Made by a program: the position numbers and the translations under genes. A stretch of DNA of 64,000 bases, from the NCBI RefSeq assembly GCF_000009765.2, contig NC_003155.5, forward strand, positions 2,790,001-2,854,000, written 5' to 3'. Of the stretch, positions 17,844-26,235 are shown piece by piece. The notes below the pieces were generated by a model. The model saw only the letters and a list, made by a program, of their open reading frames with translations. It did not search any database and had not been told where the DNA came from. How positions within the stretch are numbered: position 1 is the first letter of the stretch; every line of letters begins with the position of its first letter. This DNA comes from Streptomyces avermitilis MA-4680 = NBRC 14893. Lineage in GTDB: Bacteria; Actinomycetota; Actinomycetes; Streptomycetales; Streptomycetaceae.

Positions 17844-18242
17844 CTAGGCCAGCACCGCGAAGCCGTCGAGTTCGACGAGGGCCTGTTCGTCCCAGAGGCG
17901 GGCGACTCCGATGACGGCCATCGCGGGGTAGTCGCGGCCCGCCAACTCGCGCCAGATACCGCCGAGTTCGCGGGCGTGGGCGCGGTAGTCGGCGATGTCG
18001 GTGGCGTAGACGGTGACCCGGGCGAGGTCCGCCGGAACGCCGCCCGCGGCCCGCAGAGCGGTCAGCAGGTTCGTCAGCGCCCTCCCGAACTGGTCCGGCA
18101 GCGTCTCGCCGACCACCTTTCCGTCCGTGTCGAGCGCCGTCTGGCCCGCCAGGAAGACGACGCGGGTGCCGGTGACGGCGACGGCGTGCGAGAAGCCGGT
18201 GGGCGGGGAGAGCTCGGGCGGGTTGATGCGCTCGGTCCTCAC
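17844..18242 (-). CDS. RidA/YjgF-family enamine/imine deaminase
   Basis: The 132-residue protein has the RidA core: GFSHAVAVTG near residue 16, VFLAGQTALD near 29, the ALTNLLTALRAAGG helix, and DYPAMAVIGVARL with the conserved Arg near the C-terminus. It hydrolyses reactive enamines or imines to ketones. A RidA-like protein is part of the 2-aminobenzoyl-CoA (abm) pathway known from Azoarcus evansii, where an amino-substituted ring product must lose ammonia. Its GTG start overlaps the acyl-CoA dehydrogenase stop (GTGA), so the two are coupled. Confidence 0.9.
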   Translation of the reverse strand: MRTERINPPELSPPTGFSHAVAVTGTRVVFLAGQTALDTDGKVVGETLPDQFGRALTNLLTALRAAGGVPADLARVTVYATDIADYRAHARELGGIWRELAGRDYPAMAVIGVARLWDEQALVELDGFAVLA

Positions 18243-19366
18243 GGGGCCTCCACGGTGGCGTACAACTCCTTGGCGATGACGGCCCGTTGGACCTCGCTCG
18301 CCCCTTCGTAGATGCGGGGCGCGCGGACCTCTCGGTAGAGGTGTTCGAGCAGGTGGCCGCGGCGCAGGGCACGGGCGCCGTGCAGCTGGACGGCCGCGTC
18401 GACGACGTACTGCGCGGTCTCGGTGGCGAGCAGCTTCGCCATCGCCGCGCGCCGCGGCACGTCCGGCGCCGCCTCGTCGTACGCCGCCGCGGCCGCGTAG
18501 ACCATGAGGCGGGCCGCCTCCGTGCGCAGGGCCATCTCGGCGACCTGGTGCGCCACGGTCTGGAGGTCCCGCAGCTTGCCCCCGAACGCGTCGCGCCCGG
18601 AGGTGTGCGCGAGCGTCGCGTCGAGGGCCGCCTGCGCCATCCCGACCGCGAAGGCGCCCACACTCGGCCGGAAGAGGTTGAGGGTGTGCATCGCGACCCG
18701 GAATCCGTGGTCGGGCTCCCCGAGCACGTCGTCCGCCGTCACCGGTACGGCGTCGAAGGCGAGCGCGCCGATGGGATGCGGCGAGAGCATGTCGAGCGGG
18801 GTGCCGGTGAGACCGGGCCGGTCGGCGGGGACCAGGAAGGCGGTCACGCCACGGGCGCCGGCGCCGGGGGTGGTGCGCGCGAAGACGGTGTAGAAGTCGG
18901 CCTCGGGCGCGTTGGAGATCCAGCACTTCTCACCGGTGAGGCGCCAGCCGTCCGGGCCGTCGGGCTCGGCCTTCAGCGACAGCGCCGCCGCGTCCGAGCC
19001 GGCGCCCGGCTCGCTGAGCGCGAAGGCGGCGACCGCGCTGCCGTCGCTCACCCGGGGCAGCCAGCACTCCCGCTGGGCCCGGGTGCCGTACCCGTGCACC
19101 GGATACGCGCCCAGCCCCTGTAGTGCGAGCGCCGTCTCGGCCTCGGTGCACGTGTACGCCAGGGACTCCCGCAGCAGGCAGAGGTCGAGCGCCCCGGCGG
19201 TGAACAGCCGTTCCAGCAGGCCGAGTCGGCCCAGTTCGGCGACCAGGGGGCGGTTGACGTGGCCCGGCTCGCCCTTCTCCGCGAGCGGCCGCAGACGGTC
19301 CGCCGCCAGCGTGCGCAGCTCCGCCCGCCGGGCGGTCTGTGCCGGATCGAGCGAGAATGCGGTCAT
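18239..19366 (-). CDS. Acyl-CoA dehydrogenase
   Basis: The 375-residue flavoprotein has the acyl-CoA dehydrogenase signatures AAFALSEPGAGSDAAAL near residue 118 and GEKCWISNAPEADFY near 146, the FAD-binding QLHGARALRRGHLLEHLYREVRAPRIYEG segment near 325, and a Glu in EGASEVQR in the position of the family's catalytic base. It would oxidise a ring-derived cyclic acyl-CoA in a beta-oxidation-like sequence. It heads the leftward RidA operon, divergent from the CoA ligase; the 110-bp gap holds the shared operator candidate. Confidence 0.92.
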   Translation of the reverse strand: MTAFSLDPAQTARRAELRTLAADRLRPLAEKGEPGHVNRPLVAELGRLGLLERLFTAGALDLCLLRESLAYTCTEAETALALQGLGAYPVHGYGTRAQRECWLPRVSDGSAVAAFALSEPGAGSDAAALSLKAEPDGPDGWRLTGEKCWISNAPEADFYTVFARTTPGAGARGVTAFLVPADRPGLTGTPLDMLSPHPIGALAFDAVPVTADDVLGEPDHGFRVAMHTLNLFRPSVGAFAVGMAQAALDATLAHTSGRDAFGGKLRDLQTVAHQVAEMALRTEAARLMVYAAAAAYDEAAPDVPRRAAMAKLLATETAQYVVDAAVQLHGARALRRGHLLEHLYREVRAPRIYEGASEVQRAVIAKELYATVEAP

Positions 19367-19411
19367 TGCCGGTCCCCTCTCCAGTGACCCTCCGACGGTA
19401 TCGCGGACCGT

Positions 19412-19424
19412 TGACTGTCGTCAC
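19412..19424. promoter_or_regulatory. Candidate operator TGACTGTCGTCAC (site 1)
   Basis: A TGAC-N4-GTCA inverted repeat lies between the divergent acyl-CoA dehydrogenase and CoA ligase genes. The identical 13-mer occurs 69 bp upstream of the enoyl-CoA hydratase gene at 30646. Both positions are promoter regions of the same putative pathway, so binding by the PaaX-type repressor encoded nearby is a reasonable inference. Confidence 0.55.
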
Positions 19425-19476
19425 CAACACGATACGCTCGATGCGCGAGCCCACCACGACAAGGGGGCGAACCGCC

Positions 19477-21261
19477 ATGGACCCGAGGAACGGCACGGAT
19501 CCCAGGAACGGCACGGATCCCAGGAACGGCACGGACTCCGGGAACGGCACGGCCCCCCGGGACGCCGTCGACGACCGGCGGCCCACGGCCTCCGCCCACG
19601 TCGACACCTTCGCCCGCGACCACCTCCCGCCCCCCGAACAGTGGCCCGAACTCCACTTCGACCTGCCGGAGCTGCGCTACCCCGAACGGCTGAACTGCGC
19701 CGCCGAACTGCTCGGCCGCACCGACGCCGGGCGCCCGGCGTTCCGTACCGCGGACGGCGACGTCTGGACGTACGGACAGCTGCGCGCCCGCGTGGACCGG
19801 ATCGCCCATGTGCTCACCTCCCGGCTCGGTGTCGTCCCCGGCAATCGCGTCCTGCTGCGCGGGCCCACCACCCCCTGGCTGGCCGCCTGCTGGCTGGCCG
19901 TGCTGAAGGCGGGCGCGGTCGCCGTCACGGTGCTCGCCCAGCAGCGTCCGCACGAGCTGGCGACCATGTGCGGGATCGCGCGGGTGACCCACGCCCTGTG
20001 CGACGTACGGGCCGTCGACGACCTGGCGAAGGCGGAGGTCCCCGGGCTGCGCCTCACCACGTACGGCGGCGACGCCCCCGACGACCTGCTGCGCCTGCCC
20101 GCACCGGACGAGGCGTACCCGGCCGTGGACACCGCGGCCGACGATGTCGCGCTGATCGCGTTCACCTCCGGCACCACCGGCCGCCCCAAAGGCTGTATGC
20201 ACTTCCACCGGGATGTGCTGGCGACCGCCGACACCTTCTCGAAGCATGTGCTGCGGCCACAGGAGGACGATGTCTTCGCGGGCAGTCCTCCGCTCGGCTT
20301 CACCTTCGGGCTCGGCGGCCTCGTCGTCTTCCCGCTGCGGGCCGGGGCCTCGGCCCTGCTGCTCGAACAGGCCGGTCCCCGGCAGCTGTTGCCCGCGATC
20401 GCCGAGCACCGGGTCTCCGTGCTGTTCACCGCGCCGACCGCGTACCACGCGATGCTCGACGAGCTGCCGGCCCACGACACCGGATCGCTGCGGCGCTGTG
20501 TCTCGGCCGGTGAGAATCTGCCCGCCGCCACCTGGCGGGCCTGGCACGAGCGCACCGGCCTGCGGATCATCAACGGCATCGGCGCCACCGAGCTGCTGCA
20601 CATCTTCATCTCCGCGGCCGACGAGCGGATCCGGCCCGGCATGACGGGCGTTCCCGTACCGGGGTGGCACGCGCGCGTGCAGGACGAGAACGGCACGCCC
20701 GTACCCGACGGCGAGCCGGGACTGCTCGCGGTGCGCGGTCCCGTGGGCTGCCGCTATCTCGCCGACCCGCGGCAGCGGGAGTATGTGCGGGGCGGCTGGA
20801 ACGTCACCGGTGACACCTATGTCCGCGACCCCGACGGCTACTTCCGCTATGTCACCCGCGCCGACGACATGATCATCTCGGCCGGCTACAACATCGCCGG
20901 GCCGGAGGTCGAGGACGCCCTGCTGCGGCACCCGGACGTGACCGAGACGGCGGTCGTGGGACGGCCGGACGAGGCGCGCGGGCAGGTCGTGGTGGCGTAC
21001 GCGGTGCTGCGGGCGGGCGCGCGCCGGGACGCGGAGGCGCTCGGCGCGTTCCTCAGATCCGAACTGGCGCCGTACAAGTGTCCGCGCGAGTTCGTCTTCC
21101 TGGACGCGCTGCCGCGCACGGCGACGGGCAAGCTCCAGCGGTTCCGCCTGCGCGACAACCGCCGTACGGACGTCGACTCCGTACCCCCGGAAGCCTCCGT
21201 CCCCGCGGAAACCTCCGTACCCGCGGAAGCCCCCGTGCCCGCGGAAGGTGATCATGAGTGA
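19477..21261 (+). CDS. Benzoate/2-aminobenzoate-CoA ligase-family enzyme
   Basis: The 594-residue ANL-superfamily enzyme has the AMP-binding P-loop TSGTTGRPKGCMH near residue 230, GATELLHIFISA near 370, the GDTYVRDPDGYFRY hinge near 447, and the C-terminal TATGKLQRFRLR lysine motif near 551. The GATELLHIFIS variant is typical of benzoate-CoA ligases. AAGGGGG precedes the ATG. Residues 2-25 are four DPRNGT-like hexapeptides and the last 28 residues hold four SVPAE-type hexapeptides, both from 18-bp tandem repeats; these tails are probably disordered. It would activate the aromatic acid as its CoA thioester, the first step of the pathway. The PaaX gene follows 15 bp later. Confidence 0.9.
   Translation: MDPRNGTDPRNGTDPRNGTDSGNGTAPRDAVDDRRPTASAHVDTFARDHLPPPEQWPELHFDLPELRYPERLNCAAELLGRTDAGRPAFRTADGDVWTYGQLRARVDRIAHVLTSRLGVVPGNRVLLRGPTTPWLAACWLAVLKAGAVAVTVLAQQRPHELATMCGIARVTHALCDVRAVDDLAKAEVPGLRLTTYGGDAPDDLLRLPAPDEAYPAVDTAADDVALIAFTSGTTGRPKGCMHFHRDVLATADTFSKHVLRPQEDDVFAGSPPLGFTFGLGGLVVFPLRAGASALLLEQAGPRQLLPAIAEHRVSVLFTAPTAYHAMLDELPAHDTGSLRRCVSAGENLPAATWRAWHERTGLRIINGIGATELLHIFISAADERIRPGMTGVPVPGWHARVQDENGTPVPDGEPGLLAVRGPVGCRYLADPRQREYVRGGWNVTGDTYVRDPDGYFRYVTRADDMIISAGYNIAGPEVEDALLRHPDVTETAVVGRPDEARGQVVVAYAVLRAGARRDAEALGAFLRSELAPYKCPREFVFLDALPRTATGKLQRFRLRDNRRTDVDSVPPEASVPAETSVPAEAPVPAEGDHE
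19480..19551 (+). repeat. Four in-frame 18-bp tandem repeats at the N-terminus of the CoA ligase
   Basis: Units encode DPRNGT three times and DSGNGT once. Copies two and three are identical at DNA level. A second set of four 18-bp units encoding SVPAEA-like hexapeptides lies at the 3' end of the same gene, about 21178-21249. Confidence 0.9.
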
Positions 21262-21276
21262 CGTGGACGATCTAGA

Positions 21277-22119
21277 GTGATCAACGTGTCCGATCAGCAC
21301 GCTCCCCGGTCCCTCATCGTCACGTTCTACGGCGCGTACGGCCGCTTCTTCCCCGGCCCGGTGCCGGTGGCGGAGCTGATCCGGCTGCTCGCCGCCGTCG
21401 GCGTCGACGCGCCCTCCGTCAGATCGTCGGTGTCCCGGCTGAAGCGGCGCGGCCTGCTGGTGCCGGCCCGCACGGCGGCCGGCGCGGCCGGGTACGCGCT
21501 GTCGCCGGACGCCCGCCAACTGCTCGACGACGGCGACCTGCGCGTGTACGCGACCACTCCCCCACGGGACGAGGGCTGGGTGCTCGCGGTGTTCTCCGTG
21601 CCGGAGTCGGAACGGCAGAAGCGGCATGTACTGCGCTCGCGCCTGGCCGGGCTCGGCTTCGGGACGGCGGCCCCCGGGGTGTGGATCGCCCCGGCGCGGC
21701 TGTACGAGGAGACCCGGCACACCCTGGGGCGGCTGCGCCTCGACCCGTACGTCGACTTCTTCCGCGGCGAGCACCTGGGCTTCGCCGCGACCTTCGAGGC
21801 CGTCGCGCGCTGGTGGGACCTGGCCGCGATCGCCAAGCAGCACGAGGAGTTCCTCGACCGCCACGCGCGCGTGCTGCACGACTGGGAGGCACGCGAGGAC
21901 ACCGAGCCCGAGGAGGCGTACCGCGACTATCTGCTCGCCCTGGACTCCTGGCGCCACCTCCCGTACGCCGATCCCGGCCTGCCCGCCGCACTGCTTCCCG
22001 AGGACTGGCCGGGCGCCCGCTCGGCCGCCGTCTTCCGGGCACTGCACGAGCGGCTGCGCGATGCGGGAGCGGCCTTCGCGGCTGGGACGGAGACACTCGA
22101 CCCCGCCGGTGAAACGTGA
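21277..22119 (+). CDS. PaaX-family transcriptional repressor
   Basis: The 280-residue protein has the PaaX layout: an N-terminal winged helix (RSLIVTFYGAYGRFFPGPVPVAELIRLLAAVG; SSVSRLKRRGLL), a central PaaX domain (WVLAVFSVPESERQKRHVLRSRLAGLGFGTAAPGVWIAP), and a C-terminal helical domain ending in WPGARSAAVFRALHERL. Known PaaX repressors bind the CoA thioester made by the adjacent ligase and release DNA. The start is GTG; a second GTG nine bases later is also possible. It is co-transcribed with the ligase. The TGACTGTCGTCAC sites are its likely targets. Confidence 0.9.
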   Translation: MINVSDQHAPRSLIVTFYGAYGRFFPGPVPVAELIRLLAAVGVDAPSVRSSVSRLKRRGLLVPARTAAGAAGYALSPDARQLLDDGDLRVYATTPPRDEGWVLAVFSVPESERQKRHVLRSRLAGLGFGTAAPGVWIAPARLYEETRHTLGRLRLDPYVDFFRGEHLGFAATFEAVARWWDLAAIAKQHEEFLDRHARVLHDWEAREDTEPEEAYRDYLLALDSWRHLPYADPGLPAALLPEDWPGARSAAVFRALHERLRDAGAAFAAGTETLDPAGET

Positions 22120-22202
22120 TGTGCACCACATAGGGCGGCGCTAAGGGAACCCTCAGGTTCCTCCGCCCCTCTTCTCAGATTCCCTACCTACGGTCGGGAC
22201 GC

Positions 22203-23102
22203 ATGAGTCTGATGCGCAATCTGAACCGGGCGCTCACCGCCACTACCGGCCTCCAGGTGCGTAGGGCCGCCGCCGACGCCCCGCCGCAGCCGAAGAAGAC
22301 GGCCACGGCGGCGAAACCGGCCGGGCGGCCCACGCCGGTGTACCGATGTCCCGCCGACAAGGACCTCTCGACGGACCGACTGCTGCGGCGGCCGGTCTTC
22401 ATCATGTCGCCCGTGCGCTCCGGCTCGACATTGCTGCGGATGCTCCTGAACGCCCACTCCCGGCTGCACTCCCCGCACGAGCTGCACATCCGCCGCCTGG
22501 AGGTCGACTACGGCAGCAAGCTGTCGCAGCGCGCCATGAGCGCCCTGGACCTGGAGCGCGGCGACCTGGAGCATCTGCTGTGGGACCGGGTCCTGCACCG
22601 GGAACTGGTCAGGTCCGGCAAGGACTTCATCGTCGAGAAGACGCCCAGCAACGCGTTCGTGTACCGGCGCATCAGGGACTGCTGGCCCGACGCGCGCTTC
22701 GTGTTCCTGCTGCGCCACCCCGTCTCCATCGCCCAGTCCTGGCACGAGGGCGACCCCGACAAGCGCACCTACGACGAGGCCGCGGCCGACGCGCTGCGCT
22801 ACATGAAGGCCGTGGACAACGCGCGCAAGGGCATCACCGGCGGTCACACGGTGCGCTACGAGGACATCACCGCCGGCCCCGAGCGGGAGCTGCGCCGGCT
22901 GTGCGTCTTCCTCGGCATCGACTTCGAGCCCACCATGCTGGAGTACGGCCGGAAGGACGACTCGCAGGTCGTCAAGGGACTCGGCGACTGGCGCGACAAG
23001 ATCCGCAGCGGCAGCGTACAGGCCGGGCGCTCGCTGCCCGCCGAGGACGAGATACCCGAGCTCCTGCGGCCCATGTGCAAGGCGTGGGGCTACAGCTCGT
23101 GA
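22203..23102 (+). CDS. PAPS-dependent sulfotransferase
   Basis: The 299-residue protein has the 5'-phosphosulfate loop SPVRSGSTLLRMLLNAH near residue 69 and the 3'-phosphate motif FVFLLRHPVSIAQSWHEGD near 163, both diagnostic of the Sulfotransfer_1/3 family. An N-terminal basic and Ala/Pro/Lys-rich stretch of about 55 residues precedes the fold. It is the first gene of a six-gene overlapping operon that also encodes PAPS synthesis, so its donor is made by its neighbours. The acceptor is probably a glycan or glycolipid, given the adjacent glycosyltransferase; this is inferred. Confidence 0.9.
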   Translation: MSLMRNLNRALTATTGLQVRRAAADAPPQPKKTATAAKPAGRPTPVYRCPADKDLSTDRLLRRPVFIMSPVRSGSTLLRMLLNAHSRLHSPHELHIRRLEVDYGSKLSQRAMSALDLERGDLEHLLWDRVLHRELVRSGKDFIVEKTPSNAFVYRRIRDCWPDARFVFLLRHPVSIAQSWHEGDPDKRTYDEAAADALRYMKAVDNARKGITGGHTVRYEDITAGPERELRRLCVFLGIDFEPTMLEYGRKDDSQVVKGLGDWRDKIRSGSVQAGRSLPAEDEIPELLRPMCKAWGYSS

Positions 23103-23509
23103 AGCCGCACGCCGAAATAGCGGAGGTCTGGCCGCGCGACGGATACATCCGGCTGGTCGGCCGCATCCACGGCCGCCCGGCCGACGGCTCCTGGCGGCTT
23201 CTGGTCACCCGCCGGGCCCGCGCCGAACAGCGGCTGGACTACCGGGCCCGCGTCGAGGGCGACCGGTTCGAGAGCGAGCTGCCCATCGCCGACCTCGCCG
23301 TCCCCGACGGTGCCGGAGTCGAGGAGTGGGACATCCATCTCACCGACGGCGCGGCCGAGTTGCGGGCCGGCCGGCGGCTGGACGACATCTGCGGCAAGAA
23401 GAAGATCATGGTGTTCCCCCGGCAGCTCACCCAGGACCTGAGCGTGCGGCCGTACTACACGGTCAAGGACAACCTGTCACTGGAGTGCCGTACGGGAGCC
23501 GCCTCGTGA
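23099..23509 (+). CDS. Small conserved-type protein between sulfotransferase and glycosyltransferase
   Basis: The 136-residue protein looks like an all-beta domain (HAEIAEVWPRDGYIRLVGRIHG; WRLLVTRR; YRARVEGDRFESELPIADL; VEEWDIHLT) with a basic C-terminal third (CGKKKIMVFPRQ). The GTG start overlaps the sulfotransferase stop and its stop overlaps the glycosyltransferase start. I do not recognise the family. The tight coupling implies a structural or acceptor-binding role in the same process. A carbohydrate-binding beta sandwich is possible but unproven. Confidence 0.75.
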   Translation: MKPHAEIAEVWPRDGYIRLVGRIHGRPADGSWRLLVTRRARAEQRLDYRARVEGDRFESELPIADLAVPDGAGVEEWDIHLTDGAAELRAGRRLDDICGKKKIMVFPRQLTQDLSVRPYYTVKDNLSLECRTGAAS

Positions 23510-24753
23510 CGGACCGTCCGCCGCTCCCTCGGGTCCGCTATCTGCTGCTGCACGCCTATGGCCGCGGCGGCACCATCCGCACGGTGATGAACCAGGCCAA
23601 CTCCCTGGTCGCCGCGGGCTGGGACGTCGAGCTGGTGAGCGCGGTGCGCCGCCGGGACGACATCCAGTTCCCGCTCGACGCGCGCGTGAAGGTCTCCACC
23701 GTCGTCGACCTGCGCGAGGACGCCCACGTCCCGCCGGCCGGTCCGGTGGCCCGCTGGCGCGACCGGCGCCGCGGCCGGCTGCTGGACCGGCCCGCACGGC
23801 ACATCCCCGCGGGCGAGTTCGGCTACCGCTACTTCAACCGGTACGTCGAGGAACGCCTCATCGCCTACCTGCGGACGCTGACCGACGGCGTCCTCGTCAC
23901 CACCCGGCCCGCGCTCAACTTCCTGGCCGCCGAGCACGCCAGCCGCGGCGTGATCCGCGTCGCGCAGGAGCACATGAACCACGGCACCCACAAGCGGGAC
24001 GTGCAGCAGCGCATCCGGGAGACCTACCCGCGCTTCGACACGGTCGCCGTGCTGACCGAACGCGACCGCGAGGAGTACGAGGCACTGCTGCCCGGCACCC
24101 GCGTCGTCCGCATCCCCAACGCCGTGCACTCGCTCGACCAGGTGCCCGCCCGCCCCCGGTCGAAGATCGCGGTGGCGGCCGGGCGGCTCTTCCCGCAGAA
24201 GGGCTTCGACCTGCTGATCCCCGCGTGGGCGAAGCTCGTCGAGGCGTACCCCGACTGGCAGCTGAGGATCTACGGCAGCGGCGAGAAGAAGGCCGAGCTG
24301 CGTGCCCTCATCGAGGAGCACCACCTCTACAACCACGTGTTCCTGATGGGCCACACCGACCGGCTGGACGACGAACTCGCCAAGGCCTCCTTCTACGTGC
24401 TCAGTTCACGCTTCGAGGGCCTGCCGATGGTGATGATCGAGGCGATGAGCCACTCCCTGCCGGTGGTCGGCTTCGACTGCCCGACCGGCCCGTCGGACGT
24501 GCTCACCCACGGAGTCGACGGTCTGCTCGTGCCGCCGGAGGACCCCGACGCGCTCGCCGACGCCATGGCGAAGCTGATGAAGGACGAGGGGCTGCGCGCC
24601 GAGATGGGCGTGGCGGCGGTCCTGACGGCCGCCTCCTACGGCCCGGACGCCGTCCACCCGCGCTGGGAAGCGCTCTTCACCGAACTCGCCACACGCCCCG
24701 GCCGCCACGGACAACGGCGCCCGGGCGGCGCCGCGAAAGGACCGCACGCATGA
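23506..24753 (+). CDS. GT4-family glycosyltransferase
   Basis: The 415-residue retaining glycosyltransferase has the GT-B fold: an N-terminal acceptor domain (YLLLHAYGRGGTIRTVMNQANSLVAAGWDVELVSA), the donor-domain start KIAVAAGRLFPQKGFDLLIPAWAKL near residue 221, and the EX7E-like FEGLPMVMIEAMSHSLPVVGFD motif near 304. It probably glycosylates a cell-surface polymer or lipid that the neighbouring enzyme sulfates. A related group includes poly(glycerol/ribitol phosphate) glycosyltransferases. It overlaps both neighbours by GTGA and ATGA. Confidence 0.9.
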   Translation: MTDRPPLPRVRYLLLHAYGRGGTIRTVMNQANSLVAAGWDVELVSAVRRRDDIQFPLDARVKVSTVVDLREDAHVPPAGPVARWRDRRRGRLLDRPARHIPAGEFGYRYFNRYVEERLIAYLRTLTDGVLVTTRPALNFLAAEHASRGVIRVAQEHMNHGTHKRDVQQRIRETYPRFDTVAVLTERDREEYEALLPGTRVVRIPNAVHSLDQVPARPRSKIAVAAGRLFPQKGFDLLIPAWAKLVEAYPDWQLRIYGSGEKKAELRALIEEHHLYNHVFLMGHTDRLDDELAKASFYVLSSRFEGLPMVMIEAMSHSLPVVGFDCPTGPSDVLTHGVDGLLVPPEDPDALADAMAKLMKDEGLRAEMGVAAVLTAASYGPDAVHPRWEALFTELATRPGRHGQRRPGGAAKGPHA

Positions 24754-25301
24754 CCACCACGTCCAGGGCGCAGGGAGCCACGGTCTGGCTCGCCGGGCTG
24801 CCGAGCGCGGGCAAGACCACCATCGGCCGCATACTCGCCGGGCGGCTGAGGTCGCAGGGGCACCGCGTGGAGGTGCTCGACGGCGACGAGATCCGCCGTT
24901 TCCTCTCCGCGGGGCTCGGCTTCTCGCGCGCGGACCGCCACACCAATGCGCAGCGCATCGGCCTGGTCGCCGAGGTGCTGGCGCGCAACGGCGTCCTCGC
25001 CGTCGTCCCGGTCATCGCGCCGTACGCCGACAGCCGCGAGGCGGTCCGCAAACGGCACGAGGCGAGTGGGACGCCGTACCTCGAGGTGCATGTCGCCACC
25101 CCGGTCGAGGTGTGCAGCGAACGGGACGTGAAAGGGCTGTACGCCAGGCAGGCCGCGGGCCGGCTGAAGGGTCTGACCGGTGTCGACGACCCGTACGAGC
25201 CGCCCGTGGACCCGGCGCTCACCCTGGAGACGCAGGGGCAGACGCCCGAGGAGTCGGCGGGGGCCGTGTACGCGGTCCTGGCGGCGAGGGGTCTCGTATG
25301 A
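24750..25301 (+). CDS. cysC: Adenylylsulfate (APS) kinase CysC
   Basis: The 183-residue kinase has the P-loop GLPSAGKTTIG near residue 17, the DGDEIRRFLSAGLGFSRADRHTN APS-binding segment near 47, and the lid DVKGLYARQAAG near 126. It phosphorylates APS to PAPS, the donor for sulfotransferases. Standing between the glycosyltransferase and cysD, it shows the operon is aimed at sulfation rather than cysteine synthesis. ATGA overlaps on both sides. Confidence 0.95.
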   Translation: MTTTSRAQGATVWLAGLPSAGKTTIGRILAGRLRSQGHRVEVLDGDEIRRFLSAGLGFSRADRHTNAQRIGLVAEVLARNGVLAVVPVIAPYADSREAVRKRHEASGTPYLEVHVATPVEVCSERDVKGLYARQAAGRLKGLTGVDDPYEPPVDPALTLETQGQTPEESAGAVYAVLAARGLV

Positions 25302-26233
25302 CGACCGCGGCCACCGCTTCCCAGGAGACCGACAGCCCGTACGCGCTCTCGCATCTGGACGCGCTGGAGTCGGAGGCCGTCCACATCTTCCGCGAGGTGG
25401 CGGGCGAGTTCGAACGGCCGGTGATCCTGTTCTCCGGCGGCAAGGACTCCATCGTCATGCTGCACCTGGCACTGAAGGCCTTCGCACCCGCGGCGATCCC
25501 CTTCACCCTGCTGCACGTGGACACCGGACACAACTTCCCCGAGGTCCTCGCATACCGCGACCGTGTGGTCGCCGCACACGGACTGCGCCTGCATGTGGCC
25601 TCCGTACAGGACTACATCGACCGCGGTGTACTGCGCGAACGCCCCGACGGCACCCGCAACCCCCTGCAGACCGTGCCCCTGACCGAAGCCATCCAGCAGC
25701 ACCGCTTCGACGCCGTCTTCGGCGGCGGCCGACGCGACGAGGAAAAGGCCCGCGCCAAAGAACGCGTCTTCTCCCTGCGCGACGAGTTCTCCCAGTGGGA
25801 CCCCCGCCGCCAGCGCCCCGAACTGTGGAACCTCTACAACGGCCGCCACGCCCCCGGCGAACACGTCCGCGTCTTCCCGCTCTCCAACTGGACCGAGCTG
25901 GACGTATGGCAGTACATCGCCCGCGAACACATCGAACTCCCCGAGATCTACTTCGCCCACGAACGCGAGGTCTTCCAGCGGTCCCACATGTGGCTGACCG
26001 CCGGTGACTGGGGCGGCCCCAAGGACGGCGAGACTGTCGAGAAGCGCCGGGTCCGCTACCGCACCGTCGGCGACATGTCCTGCACCGGCGCCGTCGACTC
26101 CGACGCCACCACGCTGGACGCCGTGATCACCGAGATCGCCGCCTCCCGGCTCACCGAACGCGGCGCCACCCGCGCCGACGACAAGATGTCCGAGGCCGCG
26201 ATGGAAGACCGCAAGCGCGAGGGGTACTTCTAG
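25298..26233 (+). CDS. cysD: Sulfate adenylyltransferase subunit 2 CysD
   Basis: The 311-residue protein has the PP-loop SGGKDSIVMLHLALKAF near residue 46, the HVDTGHNFPEVLAYRD motif, GGGRRDEEKARAKERVFS near 144, and the C-terminal YRTVGDMSCTGAV region. With CysN it makes APS from sulfate and ATP. Overlap with cysC and 2-bp spacing to cysN show tight co-expression. Confidence 0.97.
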   Translation: MTTAATASQETDSPYALSHLDALESEAVHIFREVAGEFERPVILFSGGKDSIVMLHLALKAFAPAAIPFTLLHVDTGHNFPEVLAYRDRVVAAHGLRLHVASVQDYIDRGVLRERPDGTRNPLQTVPLTEAIQQHRFDAVFGGGRRDEEKARAKERVFSLRDEFSQWDPRRQRPELWNLYNGRHAPGEHVRVFPLSNWTELDVWQYIAREHIELPEIYFAHEREVFQRSHMWLTAGDWGGPKDGETVEKRRVRYRTVGDMSCTGAVDSDATTLDAVITEIAASRLTERGATRADDKMSEAAMEDRKREGYF

Positions 26234-26235
26234 CC

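Noticed and set aside
17173..18663. Long minus-strand frame across the accE terminator, the hypothetical gene and RidA
   Set aside because: It conflicts with RidA and the acyl-CoA dehydrogenase in better-supported frames and crosses a terminator hairpin.
19363..22131. 922-codon frame antisense to the CoA ligase and PaaX genes
   Set aside because: Typical GC-rich shadow frame; composition is Gly/Arg/Val/Gln-rich with no domain, while the + strand encodes complete known families.
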